DNA of 20,107 bases, from the NCBI GenBank assembly GCA_025061975.1, contig JANXBB010000147.1, positions 1-20,107 of the forward strand. The letters run 5' to 3'. A program made the translations under genes and the position numbers. Below the pieces are notes generated by a model, which worked only from the letters and a program-made list of their open reading frames with translations, did no database searches and was not told the DNA's origin. Positions within the stretch are counted from its first letter, which is position 1; each line of letters opens with the position of its first letter. This DNA is from Caldifarciminota bacterium. GTDB lineage: Bacteria > Hydrothermota > Tepidihabitantia > Tepidihabitantales > CAIPLT01. Below are positions 7,000-14,619 of the stretch, in pieces.

Positions 7000-8558
7000 T
7001 TCCGATAGTAAAGAACGAAGAAATGCATAAATTAGATTTATTAGTTGAGAAAAAAATTAAACTTCCGCTGCTTTTGCTCATGGAAAACGCCGGCCGCGAA
7101 GTTTGTGAAAGAGTCGTTTCAGTTATTAACCAAGAGCATATTAGTTACCCTAAAATTTTAATTGTATGCGGGCCTGGTAATAATGGAGGAGACGGAATTG
7201 TTTGTGCTCGGCATTTATTAAATCGTTTAAGGCTTTGCGAAATAACACTTTTAATTTTAAAAACAAAATCTTATAGTAAAGACTCCTTTGTAAATTATCA
7301 AGTAATAAAAGAGTTAAGCAAGTACGATGATCGGTTAAAAATTGTAGAAAACGACATAAGAAAAATAAAAAAGTTTAAACCCGATATAATAGTCGATGCT
7401 ATCTTTGGTACCGGTTTTACCCGCAAACCCGAAGGAATTTTTCGTAATGCGATCGATTTGATTAACAAAACGTCATGTTATAAAATTGCAGTTGATATCG
7501 CTTCGGGAGTAAATGGAAATAGTGGGGAAGTTATAGGTCCCGGTGTAAAGGCACATAAAACAGTGACAATGGGATTACTAAAGCCGGGTTTAATACTTTA
7601 TCCAGGCAATAGTTATTGTCAAGATGTTTATATTGCTAATTTAGGAATAGATTACAAAAAATTATTTTCTCCTACTACATTCCTTGTAGAGCTGCAAGAC
7701 ATTAAAATGATTTTTCCTAAACGACCGCCAAATGGGCATAAAGGGCATTTTGGTTCAGTTTTAGTAATTGCGGGAGGTAACGGATATTCTGGAGCTGCTT
7801 GTCTTTGTAGTTTAGCTGCTTTAAAAATAGGCGCTGGAATTGTTAGGCTGGCTTTTCCTGAAACCTTACGAGGCATAATTGAAAAAAGAATAAATGAAGT
7901 AATAAAAATTCCATTACCAGCAACCGATGAGGGGAGTATTTCTTTAGCAGGATATCCGATAATTGCTGAATATGCGCAAAAATCCAGTATTATCGCGCTC
8001 GGACCTGGATTGACGACTAATTTTGAAACTAAATGTTTAGTCCAAAAGATTATTAAAACTGTTGATTTACCTATGGTGATAGATGCTGATGGAATAAATA
8101 ACTTATCTATGGAATTTTTAAATTCGTTACCTTTGCGGAAAAGAAAAATGTTAATTCTTACACCTCATCCTGGAGAGTTTGAGCGTTTGTTTAAAGTTAA
8201 TGCTCGGGAAGTTAATAGAAACCGTATAGAAATCGTTCGAGCATGGGCAAAAAGATTTTCCATTACATTAGTGCTTAAGGGACGACCAACTGTAATCGGG
8301 ACGCCCAAGGGTTTAGTTTTTGTAAATCCTACAGGAAATTCGGGACTTGCTAAAGGTGGCAGTGGCGATGTTTTAACAGGGATGATCGCAGGTTTTTTAG
8401 CTCAGGGGGCCACTATATTAGATTCATGTCTGTTAGGAGTGTATCTTCACGGATTTTGTGCTGACATGGGTGTGAAAGATAAAACCGAGTATTCACTCTT
8501 GCCTAGCGATCTAATAAAGTTAATTCCTAATGTAATAAAAAAAATTATTGAAAGTTAA
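6996..8558 (+). CDS. nnr: Bifunctional NAD(P)H-hydrate repair enzyme (epimerase + ADP-dependent dehydratase)
   Basis: 520-residue fusion that repairs hydrated NADH/NADPH. Residues 1 to ~215 are the YjeF_N epimerase: MENAGREV, VCGPGNNGGDGIVCARHL, DAIFGTGF, and D168 in AVDIASGVNG. Residues ~235-520 are the ribokinase-fold dehydratase: GHKGHFGSVLVIAGGNGYSG, ALGPGL, VIDADGINNL, LTPHPGEFERL and the catalytic loop KGGSGDVLTGMIAG with D458. Both halves appear intact, as in the common bacterial fusion. It starts in a 4-bp ATGA overlap with ispG, indicating translational coupling, and is followed 14 bp later by queF. Confidence 0.96.
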   Translation: MIPIVKNEEMHKLDLLVEKKIKLPLLLLMENAGREVCERVVSVINQEHISYPKILIVCGPGNNGGDGIVCARHLLNRLRLCEITLLILKTKSYSKDSFVNYQVIKELSKYDDRLKIVENDIRKIKKFKPDIIVDAIFGTGFTRKPEGIFRNAIDLINKTSCYKIAVDIASGVNGNSGEVIGPGVKAHKTVTMGLLKPGLILYPGNSYCQDVYIANLGIDYKKLFSPTTFLVELQDIKMIFPKRPPNGHKGHFGSVLVIAGGNGYSGAACLCSLAALKIGAGIVRLAFPETLRGIIEKRINEVIKIPLPATDEGSISLAGYPIIAEYAQKSSIIALGPGLTTNFETKCLVQKIIKTVDLPMVIDADGINNLSMEFLNSLPLRKRKMLILTPHPGEFERLFKVNAREVNRNRIEIVRAWAKRFSITLVLKGRPTVIGTPKGLVFVNPTGNSGLAKGGSGDVLTGMIAGFLAQGATILDSCLLGVYLHGFCADMGVKDKTEYSLLPSDLIKLIPNVIKKIIES

Positions 8559-8572
8559 TTAAAGGGGTAACA

Positions 8573-8980
8573 ATGAAAAAAACTACAAGCACTCAATTGG
8601 GATACACAAATGAACATGCGCAATCTGGTCTAAAAGAAGCACTCGCACCAATTGAAGTCTGGCCTAATCAATTTAAAAATTATATAATTACTATTGAAAT
8701 ACCAGAATTTACTTCAGTGTGTCCTAAAACAAATTTACCCGATTTTGGGAAAATCACGATCTCTTATATACCGGATAAATGGTGTTGCGAACTTAAATCC
8801 TTAAAATACTACATTTTAGGATATCGAAATCTTGGAATTTTTTACGAAAACGCTGTGAATCGTATAGCTCGAGATTTTTTCACTATGGTGAAACCACAGT
8901 GGCTCAAAGTGCGCGGCGAATTCAATATTCGAGGAGGAATGCGCAGTATAGTTGAGGTGGAGAAAACAAAGAAAAAATAA
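8573..8980 (+). CDS. queF: NADPH-dependent 7-cyano-7-deazaguanine reductase
   Basis: 135-residue type I (unimodular) QueF, which reduces preQ0 to preQ1 in queuosine biosynthesis. Catalytic Cys50 and Asp57 lie in FTSVCPKTNLPDFG, and the family QueF motif is ELKSLKYYILGYRN. Further matches are GIFYENAVNRIARDF and GEFNIRGGM. The length is close to the B. subtilis enzyme. A Shine-Dalgarno AAAGGGG (8561-8567) places the ATG at 8573. With only 14 bp upstream there is no room for a preQ1 riboswitch. No queC, queD or queE is visible. Confidence 0.96.
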   Translation: MKKTTSTQLGYTNEHAQSGLKEALAPIEVWPNQFKNYIITIEIPEFTSVCPKTNLPDFGKITISYIPDKWCCELKSLKYYILGYRNLGIFYENAVNRIARDFFTMVKPQWLKVRGEFNIRGGMRSIVEVEKTKKK

Positions 8981-8990
8981 AACAAAAAAG

Positions 8991-9019
8991 TTGACTTAAG
9001 GTTTATTTTAAATTAATAT
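8991..9019 (+). promoter_or_regulatory. Sigma70-type promoter of the fumarate cluster
   Basis: TTGACT (8991-8996), 17-bp spacer, TAATAT (9014-9019), in the only sizeable gap (64 bp) between queF and the next gene. The expected start is near 9026, just before the Shine-Dalgarno AAGGAG (9031-9036). It separates the murA-queF run from the MBL-fum-frd run. Confidence 0.8.
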
Positions 9020-9044
9020 ATTTACTAATAAAGGAGTATATGTT

Positions 9045-9704
9045 ATGAAGATTAAGTTTTTAGCACATTCATCTTTTCTTCTAATTTCAGACCAAGGAAC
9101 AAAAGTTATAACTGATCCTTATAAACCTGGATGCTTTAATAACGCTTTGAGGTATAAGCCAATAAAAGAGGTTGCTGATATTGTGCTTATAAGCCATGAT
9201 CATGACGACCACAATTATACAAAAGATATTGTTGGAAGTCCAAAAGTGATTAAAGAAAGCGGTTTTTTTGTGATAAAAGACGTGGAAATAAAAGCTATTC
9301 ACAGTTATCATGATACTCAAAAAGGTATTGCCCGAGGTACGAATTTAATTTTTGTTATTAACATTGACGGACTTCGAGTCGCGCATTTAGGAGATCTCGG
9401 ACACGATTTAGATCTTTCAATTTTCAAGGAAATCGGCCCTACTGATATACTATTAGCTCCTGTAGGCGGATATTTTACAATTGACGCAAAAGTAGCTAGC
9501 AATATTTTTAATAATATGAAGCCCAAAGTTATGATTCCAATGCATTATAAAACAACAGCGATTGATTTTCCGATCGCTAAAGTTGATGAATTTTTAAAAG
9601 AAAAGCAAAATGTTAAAAAAATTTCTGGCTCTGAAATAACTATAACAAAAAATATTTTGCCCCAAGAGCCTGAAATTTGGGTTTTAAAAATGGCCAATGA
9701 ATAG
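9045..9704 (+). CDS. Metallo-beta-lactamase-fold hydrolase, UlaG-like
   Basis: 219 residues. The metal-binding signature H51xH53xD55H56 is in ISHDHDDHN. Other likely ligands are H8 in FLAHSSF, H86, D117 in AHLGDLGH and H167 in IPMHYKT. This arrangement is that of the compact UlaG/UPF0173-type cytoplasmic metal-dependent hydrolases, whose substrates are mostly unknown. There is no signal peptide. It is first in the transcript from the 8991 promoter and lies 12 bp before the fumarase alpha gene, so a substrate linked to C4-dicarboxylate metabolism is imaginable but not shown. Shine-Dalgarno AAGGAG at 9031-9036. Confidence 0.88.
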   Translation: MKIKFLAHSSFLLISDQGTKVITDPYKPGCFNNALRYKPIKEVADIVLISHDHDDHNYTKDIVGSPKVIKESGFFVIKDVEIKAIHSYHDTQKGIARGTNLIFVINIDGLRVAHLGDLGHDLDLSIFKEIGPTDILLAPVGGYFTIDAKVASNIFNNMKPKVMIPMHYKTTAIDFPIAKVDEFLKEKQNVKKISGSEITITKNILPQEPEIWVLKMANE

Positions 9705-9716
9705 AAAGGAGGAAAC

Positions 9717-10559
9717 GTGCGAGAAATAAAGTATCAAGACATTGTCGATACTGTTGCTAGATTATGTGTCGAAGCTAACTGTATAATTGGAGAAGATATT
9801 GTTGAAGCTTTTAGAAAAGCGCTTCAAATTGAAGAATCGCCAACTGGTCGAGAGATTTTAAAACAATTAATAGAAAACACCGAAATTGCTAAAAAAGAAA
9901 TGATTCCTGCTTGTCAAGATACTGGAACCGCTGTAGTTTTTGTTGAGCTAGGATCCGGTGTACGAATTACAGATGGTGAGCTTTTTGATGCAATAAATAA
10001 AGGAGTAGCGAAGGGGTATACTGAAGGGTATCTCCGTAAATCAATAGTAGCTGATCCGCTTAGACGAAAGAACACAGGGGATAATACACCAGCCGTTATT
10101 CATGTAGAAATAGTAAGCGGCGATCGTTTAAAAATCACAGTGGCACCGAAAGGAGGCGGAAGCGAGAATATGTCGGAAGTAAAAATGCTTACTCCTGCTC
10201 ATGGTTGGGAAGGAATTAAAAATTTTGTAGTTGATCGAGTTCTCCGCTCCAAAGCTAATCCATGCCCGCCAATACTTGTAGGAGTGGGCATTGGAGGAAA
10301 TTTTGAAAAAGTGGCATATTTGGCTAAGAAAGCTTTATTACGAGAAATCGGTTCTGTGCATCCTGATCCGTTTTATGCTGAAAAAGAAAAAGAACTTTTA
10401 GAAGAAATTAATAAAACCGGTATTGGCCCTCAAGGATTTGGTGGCCGAATAACTGCTTTAGCTGTATTCATTGAGACTTATCCATGCCATATAGCAAGTA
10501 TGCCTGTTGCTGTTAATATTAACTGCCATGCAGCAAGACATAAAACAGCAGTATTATAA
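9717..10559 (+). CDS. Class I fumarate hydratase, alpha subunit
   Basis: 280 residues, the N-terminal half of the two-subunit [4Fe-4S] fumarase (fumarate to malate). The same family includes tartrate dehydratase alpha. The three cluster cysteines are C66 (ACQDTGTAVVF), C183 (NPCPPILVGVGIGG) and C270 (NINCHAARH). Other hallmarks: GDNTPAVIHVEIVSGD, APKGGGSENMS, GIGPQGFGGRITALAV. It starts at GTG, fixed by the strong Shine-Dalgarno AAAGGAGG (9706-9713). The beta subunit follows directly, and a fumarate reductase-like pair follows that, so fumarate rather than tartrate is the likely substrate. Oxygen sensitivity is expected for this class. Confidence 0.95.
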   Translation: MREIKYQDIVDTVARLCVEANCIIGEDIVEAFRKALQIEESPTGREILKQLIENTEIAKKEMIPACQDTGTAVVFVELGSGVRITDGELFDAINKGVAKGYTEGYLRKSIVADPLRRKNTGDNTPAVIHVEIVSGDRLKITVAPKGGGSENMSEVKMLTPAHGWEGIKNFVVDRVLRSKANPCPPILVGVGIGGNFEKVAYLAKKALLREIGSVHPDPFYAEKEKELLEEINKTGIGPQGFGGRITALAVFIETYPCHIASMPVAVNINCHAARHKTAVL

Positions 10560-10585
10560 TCATTTTAAGGAGGTATGAAAGAATT

Positions 10586-11134
10586 ATGAAAAGAATTACT
10601 ACACCATTAACTGACGAAATAGTTAAAGATTTAAAAGCCGGTGATTCAGTATTAATATCCGGAATAATTTATACTGGCCGTGATTTAGCCCATAAGAGAT
10701 TAGTAGATGCAATAAATAATAATCAACCGCTTCCCGTAGATTTAAAAGGTCAAATCATCTATTATGTAGGACCGGCACCAGCTAAGCCGGGTTATCCAAT
10801 TGGGCCGGCGGGTCCAACGACTTCGGAACGGATGGATCCATATACTCCTACTTTATTAGCTTATGGTATGAAGGGAATGATTGGAAAAGGAAACCGTAGT
10901 CCGGAAGTGATCGAAGCGCTTAAAAAATATATAGGGGTATATTTCGCAGCCGTCGGTGGAGCTGCAGCGTTAATTGCCAAGCGGATAAAAAAAGCTGAAG
11001 TCGTAGCATATGATGATTTAGGACCGGAAGCGATTATGCGACTCGAAGTAGAAGATTTTCCGGTAGTAGTAGTAAACGATTGCTACGGAAACGACTTATA
11101 TGAAGAAGGTATGAAACAATATCGTCGACTGTAA
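10586..11134 (+). CDS. Class I fumarate hydratase, beta subunit
   Basis: 182 residues, the C-terminal-domain subunit of two-part class I fumarase. Signatures: ITTPLTDEIVKDLKAGD, ISGIIYTGRDLAHKRL, YYVGPAPAKPGYPIGPAGPT, TSERMDPYTP, GKGNRS, GVYFAAVGGAAAL and DLGPEAIMRLEVEDFPVVV. Together with the alpha subunit it makes a complete enzyme. The Shine-Dalgarno AAGGAGG (10567-10573) is unusually far (12 nt) from this ATG. An in-frame-independent mini-ORF, ATG at 10575 reading M-K-E-L then TGA, ends inside the start codon, so initiation may be coupled to it. 26 bp separate it from the alpha gene. Confidence 0.95.
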   Translation: MKRITTPLTDEIVKDLKAGDSVLISGIIYTGRDLAHKRLVDAINNNQPLPVDLKGQIIYYVGPAPAKPGYPIGPAGPTTSERMDPYTPTLLAYGMKGMIGKGNRSPEVIEALKKYIGVYFAAVGGAAALIAKRIKKAEVVAYDDLGPEAIMRLEVEDFPVVVVNDCYGNDLYEEGMKQYRRL

Positions 11135-11138
11135 ATAT

Positions 11139-11816
11139 ATGATGAAGGATTTTGCACGAATTTACATTATGGGAAAAGAATATCAAGTTCCACGGCATCT
11201 TACAATATTGCAAGCCATCGAACACGCCGGATTTTTATTTGTCAGGGGATGTGGTTGTCGAGGTGGATTTTGTGGTGCATGTGCAACAGTTTACCGCATG
11301 CGCGATTCTTATAAGTTAAAAGTAGCACTTGCTTGTCAAACTAAAATTGAAGATGGAATGTATTTGGCTCAAATTCCTTTCTATCCGGGCAATAAAGCTG
11401 AACATAATATTGCATCACTTACCCCTACGACTGAAACTTTATGTATGCTTTATCCGGAAATAATGAGATGTATTTCTTGTGGAAGTTGTAGCAAAGTTTG
11501 TCCTCAAGATATTAAAGTAATGGATTACATTAATGCAGCAATTCGAGGTGATTACAAAAAAGTAGTCGAACTTTCCTTTGATTGTATCATGTGCGGGTTG
11601 TGTGCTACCCGTTGTCCGGCTGAAATTGTTCATTACTATGTTGCATTAGCAGCACGGAGAATTTACGGCGCTCATATAATGAAAAAAGCGCCTCATTTAG
11701 ATAAACGACTTCAAGAAATGAAAGAAAAAAAGTTCGATCCTGAGCTTGAAAAATTAATGAGATCTTCAGTTGAAGACCTTAAAAAGTTATACGCCTCAAG
11801 GGATATCGAACCGTAA
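11139..11816 (+). CDS. Fumarate reductase/succinate dehydrogenase-like iron-sulfur subunit
   Basis: 225 residues. N-terminal plant-type [2Fe-2S] domain with C40, C45, C48 and C66 (GCGCRGGFCGAC ... LACQ). Two motifs follow in the C-terminal domain, C111xxC114xxC117xxxC121P and C149xxC152xxC155xxxC159P, both of the [4Fe-4S] ferredoxin spacing. Standard SdhB/FrdB has a different third motif that binds a [3Fe-4S] cluster near the quinone; this form is more like thiol:fumarate reductase or HdrC-type modules. It starts 4 bp after the fumarase beta gene and precedes the flavoprotein, so it probably passes electrons to it. No membrane-anchor gene lies nearby. The partner donating electrons is unknown. 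Tandem ATG at 11139 and 11142. Confidence 0.88.
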   Translation: MMKDFARIYIMGKEYQVPRHLTILQAIEHAGFLFVRGCGCRGGFCGACATVYRMRDSYKLKVALACQTKIEDGMYLAQIPFYPGNKAEHNIASLTPTTETLCMLYPEIMRCISCGSCSKVCPQDIKVMDYINAAIRGDYKKVVELSFDCIMCGLCATRCPAEIVHYYVALAARRIYGAHIMKKAPHLDKRLQEMKEKKFDPELEKLMRSSVEDLKKLYASRDIEP

Positions 11817-11829
11817 AAGGAGTTTGTAC

Positions 11830-13491
11830 ATGTATCCACAAGAATTTTATGAGTCATTAAAAAGAGTTGAAGCGACAAGAAAAGCAAGGTTGAATCAAGT
11901 ATTTCCCCGTTTAAGCATGGAAGAACGCTCGGCTTTATTAGAAAAGTTTCATCCTGATTACAAAAAAGAGACGATGCGCGAAATATCTGTTGGGATAAGC
12001 AAAGGCGAAAAAACTCCGCACGAATTTGCTGATCTTTTGGAAGCTTATTCGTATCTTGATCCGAAACGATTTGTTATTCCAGCGCCTAAATACGAAGTAG
12101 ATGTATTAATTATTGGAGGTGGAGGCGCTGGAGTTGCAGCAGCACTTACGGCTTCCGAAGTTGGAGCTGATGTGCTTTTAGTAACAAAACTGAGAATTGG
12201 CGATGCTAATACAACCATGGCACAAGGGGGTATTCAAGCAGCTGATAAAGAAAACGATTCACCAGCAATTCATTACTTAGATATTATGGGAGGCGGGGGA
12301 TTTAAAAACATACCTGAGTTGGTTCGAGCTTTAGTAAACGACGGGCCCGAGGTAATTCGTTGGCTTGAGGAATTAGGGGTAATTTTTGATAAAGCTGAGG
12401 ATGGAACTATGCTTTCAATTCACGGCGGCGGAACTTCTCGCAAACGAATGCATCCATGTCGTGATTATACAGGAGCCGAAATTATGCGTTGTCTTAAGGA
12501 CGAATTTTTAGATCGCAAAATAAAATATATAGAATATACAGCATCTATTGAACTTTTAAAAGATAACGTTGGGAATTGTGTTGGAGCTGTACTAGTTAAT
12601 ATGGAAACTGGAGAAGTATTTACTATAAAATCAAAAACAACAATTCTTGCAACAGGCGGCGCGGGCAGACTTCACATTCAAGGGTTTCCTACATCTAACC
12701 ATTATGGCGCCACCGGTGACGGGGTCGTCTTAGCATATCGAGCAGGGGCAAAACTTATTTACCTAGATACAATTCAATATCATCCAACTGGTGTTGCATT
12801 CCCCGAGCAAATTTTAGGCCAATTAATTACTGAAAAAGTAAGAGGCTTAGGTGCTCAACTGGTAAATGCCTATGGGGAGCAGTTTATTTATGAATTAGAA
12901 ACTAGGGATGTTGTTGCGTCAGCAATCATCCGCGAAGTTCAAGAACGACAGAAAGGAGTTGTTACTTCAACCGGTGGCGGTGTATGGCTCGATACTCCAC
13001 TTATCGAAATGAAATTTGGAAAAGGGACAATCCAAAAACAACTTCCCGCAATGTATCGCCAATTTATTAAATTTGGGATTGATATGACTCAAGAACCTGT
13101 GTTAACATATCCCACGCAACACTATCAGAATGGGGGCATTTTATGTAATGAATTTGGCGAAACAAATGTTCCTAATCTCTATGTTGCTGGTGAGGTTTCA
13201 GGAGGGGTTCACGGACGAAATCGATTAATGGGGAATTCTCTTTTAGATGTTCTAGTCTTTGGACGTCGAGCTGGTAGGCACGCTGCAGAAAAATCTAAAG
13301 AAATTTCAAAAATAGGCGAGCCCACATTATTGCATCTAATAGACTATCATAGTGAACTTAAGAAATTGGGAATTCCAGAATCTCGGCGTTCGCCTATGAT
13401 TCTTCCTGATTACCGACCCCAGGAATTTCGAGGTAAATTTCATTTTTTATCCAAATTAACAGAGTTCAATGCTGAAAGGAATAACATATAA
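11830..13491 (+). CDS. Fumarate reductase/succinate dehydrogenase-like flavoprotein subunit
   Basis: 553 residues. The start at 11830 is set by AAAAGGAG (11815-11822); a longer in-frame start at 11770 lies inside the preceding gene. Residues 1 to ~88 are a charged N-terminal extension. The FAD Rossmann motif VLIIGGGGAGVAA begins at ~92. Substrate and catalytic residues typical of the family are visible: H318 (QYHPTG), E335 and R338 (TEKVRG), R359 (ETRDVV), H431 (TQHYQNGGI) and R465 (GRNRLMGNSLLD). The position equivalent to the His that bonds FAD covalently in membrane complex II is N127 (DANTTMAQGG), so FAD should be non-covalent, as in L-aspartate oxidase. The C-terminal helical domain is short. 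The adjacent Fe-S gene favours fumarate reductase over aspartate oxidase. Direction of the reaction is not decided by sequence. Confidence 0.88.
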   Translation: MYPQEFYESLKRVEATRKARLNQVFPRLSMEERSALLEKFHPDYKKETMREISVGISKGEKTPHEFADLLEAYSYLDPKRFVIPAPKYEVDVLIIGGGGAGVAAALTASEVGADVLLVTKLRIGDANTTMAQGGIQAADKENDSPAIHYLDIMGGGGFKNIPELVRALVNDGPEVIRWLEELGVIFDKAEDGTMLSIHGGGTSRKRMHPCRDYTGAEIMRCLKDEFLDRKIKYIEYTASIELLKDNVGNCVGAVLVNMETGEVFTIKSKTTILATGGAGRLHIQGFPTSNHYGATGDGVVLAYRAGAKLIYLDTIQYHPTGVAFPEQILGQLITEKVRGLGAQLVNAYGEQFIYELETRDVVASAIIREVQERQKGVVTSTGGGVWLDTPLIEMKFGKGTIQKQLPAMYRQFIKFGIDMTQEPVLTYPTQHYQNGGILCNEFGETNVPNLYVAGEVSGGVHGRNRLMGNSLLDVLVFGRRAGRHAAEKSKEISKIGEPTLLHLIDYHSELKKLGIPESRRSPMILPDYRPQEFRGKFHFLSKLTEFNAERNNI

Positions 13492-14041
13492 CGATATTTC
13501 TGATACACAGATAAAAATATATTTGCGTCCGCTTAAAATTAGTGATGCCGCAGATTTATATCAAAACATAAAAAGTCGTCGAGTTAAAGAATATATGCTA
13601 GACTTGCCGAATCCATATCGATATCGCGACGCTTTATCATTCATAAGACGTGCTCAAAAAGAGTTAAAGAAAAAAACCGGTTATACCTTAGGAATTGTTC
13701 ATGAAGACACTGAATCTGTAATTGGAGTTGTATCGCTAACGAATATCGACAAAAAGAATAAAAATTGTGAACTCGGTTATTGGTTAGGTGAGAAATATTG
13801 GAATAGAGGAATTATGACTCAAGCAGTTCAAAAGATATTGCAGCTTGCGTTTGAAAAGCTAAAATTACATCGAATATCAGCTAAAAGCTTTGCTGGTAAT
13901 CTGGGAGCAATTCGTGTTCTAGAAAAAAATCATTTTAGATTAGAAGGAATAATGTACGAAGTTATATATCGGAATCGATATTGGCATAACATATTTTTAT
14001 ATGGAATTCTCAAGAGCGATTACGAAAAATTTTTTAAGTAA
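13469..14041 (+). CDS. GNAT-family N-acetyltransferase, RimJ/RimL-like
   Basis: 190 residues. The fold is recognisable from IYLRPLKISDAADLY at the N-terminus, the acetyl-CoA loop YWNRGIMTQAV (110-120), LKLHRISAKSFAGNLGAIRV and LEKNHFRLEG, which match RimJ/RimL-type protein or small-molecule N-acetyltransferases. The substrate cannot be told from sequence. It overlaps the flavoprotein gene by 23 bp in another frame, so it depends on that transcript; there is no Shine-Dalgarno before the ATG. The end of the gene overlaps nothing, and the pal promoter begins 17 bp later. Confidence 0.88.
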   Translation: MLKGITYNDISDTQIKIYLRPLKISDAADLYQNIKSRRVKEYMLDLPNPYRYRDALSFIRRAQKELKKKTGYTLGIVHEDTESVIGVVSLTNIDKKNKNCELGYWLGEKYWNRGIMTQAVQKILQLAFEKLKLHRISAKSFAGNLGAIRVLEKNHFRLEGIMYEVIYRNRYWHNIFLYGILKSDYEKFFK

Positions 14042-14057
14042 GCAGAAAATTTATTAC

Positions 14058-14086
14058 TTGACAAACGCTAATTCAATAGATATAAT
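14058..14086 (+). promoter_or_regulatory. Perfect-consensus sigma70 promoter of the pal-tol-dnaE run
   Basis: TTGACA (14058-14063), 17-bp spacer, TATAAT (14081-14086): an exact match to both boxes at optimal spacing. The expected start near 14093 leaves a ~37-nt leader before the pal ATG, including the Shine-Dalgarno AAAGGAGG (14114-14121). Confidence 0.9.
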
Positions 14087-14129
14087 TATTGTTAATCTTA
14101 TTAAACACAAAAGAAAGGAGGCTATAAAT

Positions 14130-14612
14130 ATGTATATTAAAAGAAAAAACCAACATCTAGTATTAGTTTTACTTCTATTTGTTTTTTTAATAATCGGATG
14201 TCCTAAGAAAGCCGTGAAACCTCAGATAATACCTCCTCCGCCGGTAGAAGAAAAAAAAGAAGAAGAAATAAAAGAACTTCCCAAAATTGAACGGTTGCAA
14301 ACTATTTATTTTGACTTTGATAAATCGGATATCCGTTCTGATGCTGCGGAGATACTCAAAAAGAATGCTCAAATATTAAAAGACAATCCCAATATCAATA
14401 TAATTATTGAGGGACATTGTTGTCCAATCGGCACGTCGGAATATAATATGGCTCTTGGATGGCGACGAGCAAATGCAGCTTTTAATTATTTAATAAAATT
14501 GGGTATCCCTAAAGAACGAATGACGACAATTAGTTATGGAGAAGAACGGCTTATAACAGAGAATCCTAATGAGTATTATAAAAATCGACGCTGCGAATTT
14601 ATAGTAAAATAA
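14130..14612 (+). CDS. pal: Peptidoglycan-associated lipoprotein
   Basis: 160 residues. The start at 14130 is fixed by AAAGGAGG at 14114-14121 and by the lipoprotein signal that begins there; an upstream in-frame ATG at 14001 would place the promoter inside the gene. Residues 1-23 are a signal peptide with lipobox IIGC (lipidated Cys24). A Pro/Glu/Lys-rich linker (~30-52) leads to the OmpA-like peptidoglycan-binding domain: TIYFDFDKSDIRSDA, IIIEGHCCPIGTSEYNMALG, WRRANAAFNYLIKLGI, ISYGEERL. Pal ties the outer membrane to peptidoglycan and to the Tol motor. The canonical GHxD motif reads GHCC, so the conserved Asp thought to hold diaminopimelate is Cys98, while the matching Arg (RRAN) remains. 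Confidence 0.93.
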   Translation: MYIKRKNQHLVLVLLLFVFLIIGCPKKAVKPQIIPPPPVEEKKEEEIKELPKIERLQTIYFDFDKSDIRSDAAEILKKNAQILKDNPNINIIIEGHCCPIGTSEYNMALGWRRANAAFNYLIKLGIPKERMTTISYGEERLITENPNEYYKNRRCEFIVK

Positions 14613-14619
14613 ATTACGC

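Noticed and set aside
8559-8572. preQ1 riboswitch upstream of queF
   Set aside because: Only 14 bp separate queF from the preceding gene and no pseudoknot-like structure fits.
11770-11829. Longer start for the fumarate reductase flavoprotein
   Set aside because: It lies within the Fe-S subunit gene, whereas 11830 has AAAAGGAG at good spacing.
11830-13491. L-aspartate oxidase (NadB) as the flavoprotein identity
   Set aside because: The AQGGI segment and non-covalent FAD fit NadB, but the adjacent Fe-S subunit, the fumarase genes and the N-terminal extension argue for a fumarate reductase; nadA and nadC are not nearby. Kept as an alternative only.
14001-14129. In-frame N-terminal extension of pal by 43 codons to an ATG at 14001
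   Set aside because: It would overlap the GNAT gene and span a perfect-consensus promoter; the ATG at 14130 has a strong Shine-Dalgarno and begins a proper lipoprotein signal.
14241-14275. A8 run and purine-rich tract in pal as a slippage or phase-variation site
   Set aside because: It encodes the expected Glu/Lys linker of Pal in frame; an eight-base A run is unremarkable at this base composition.
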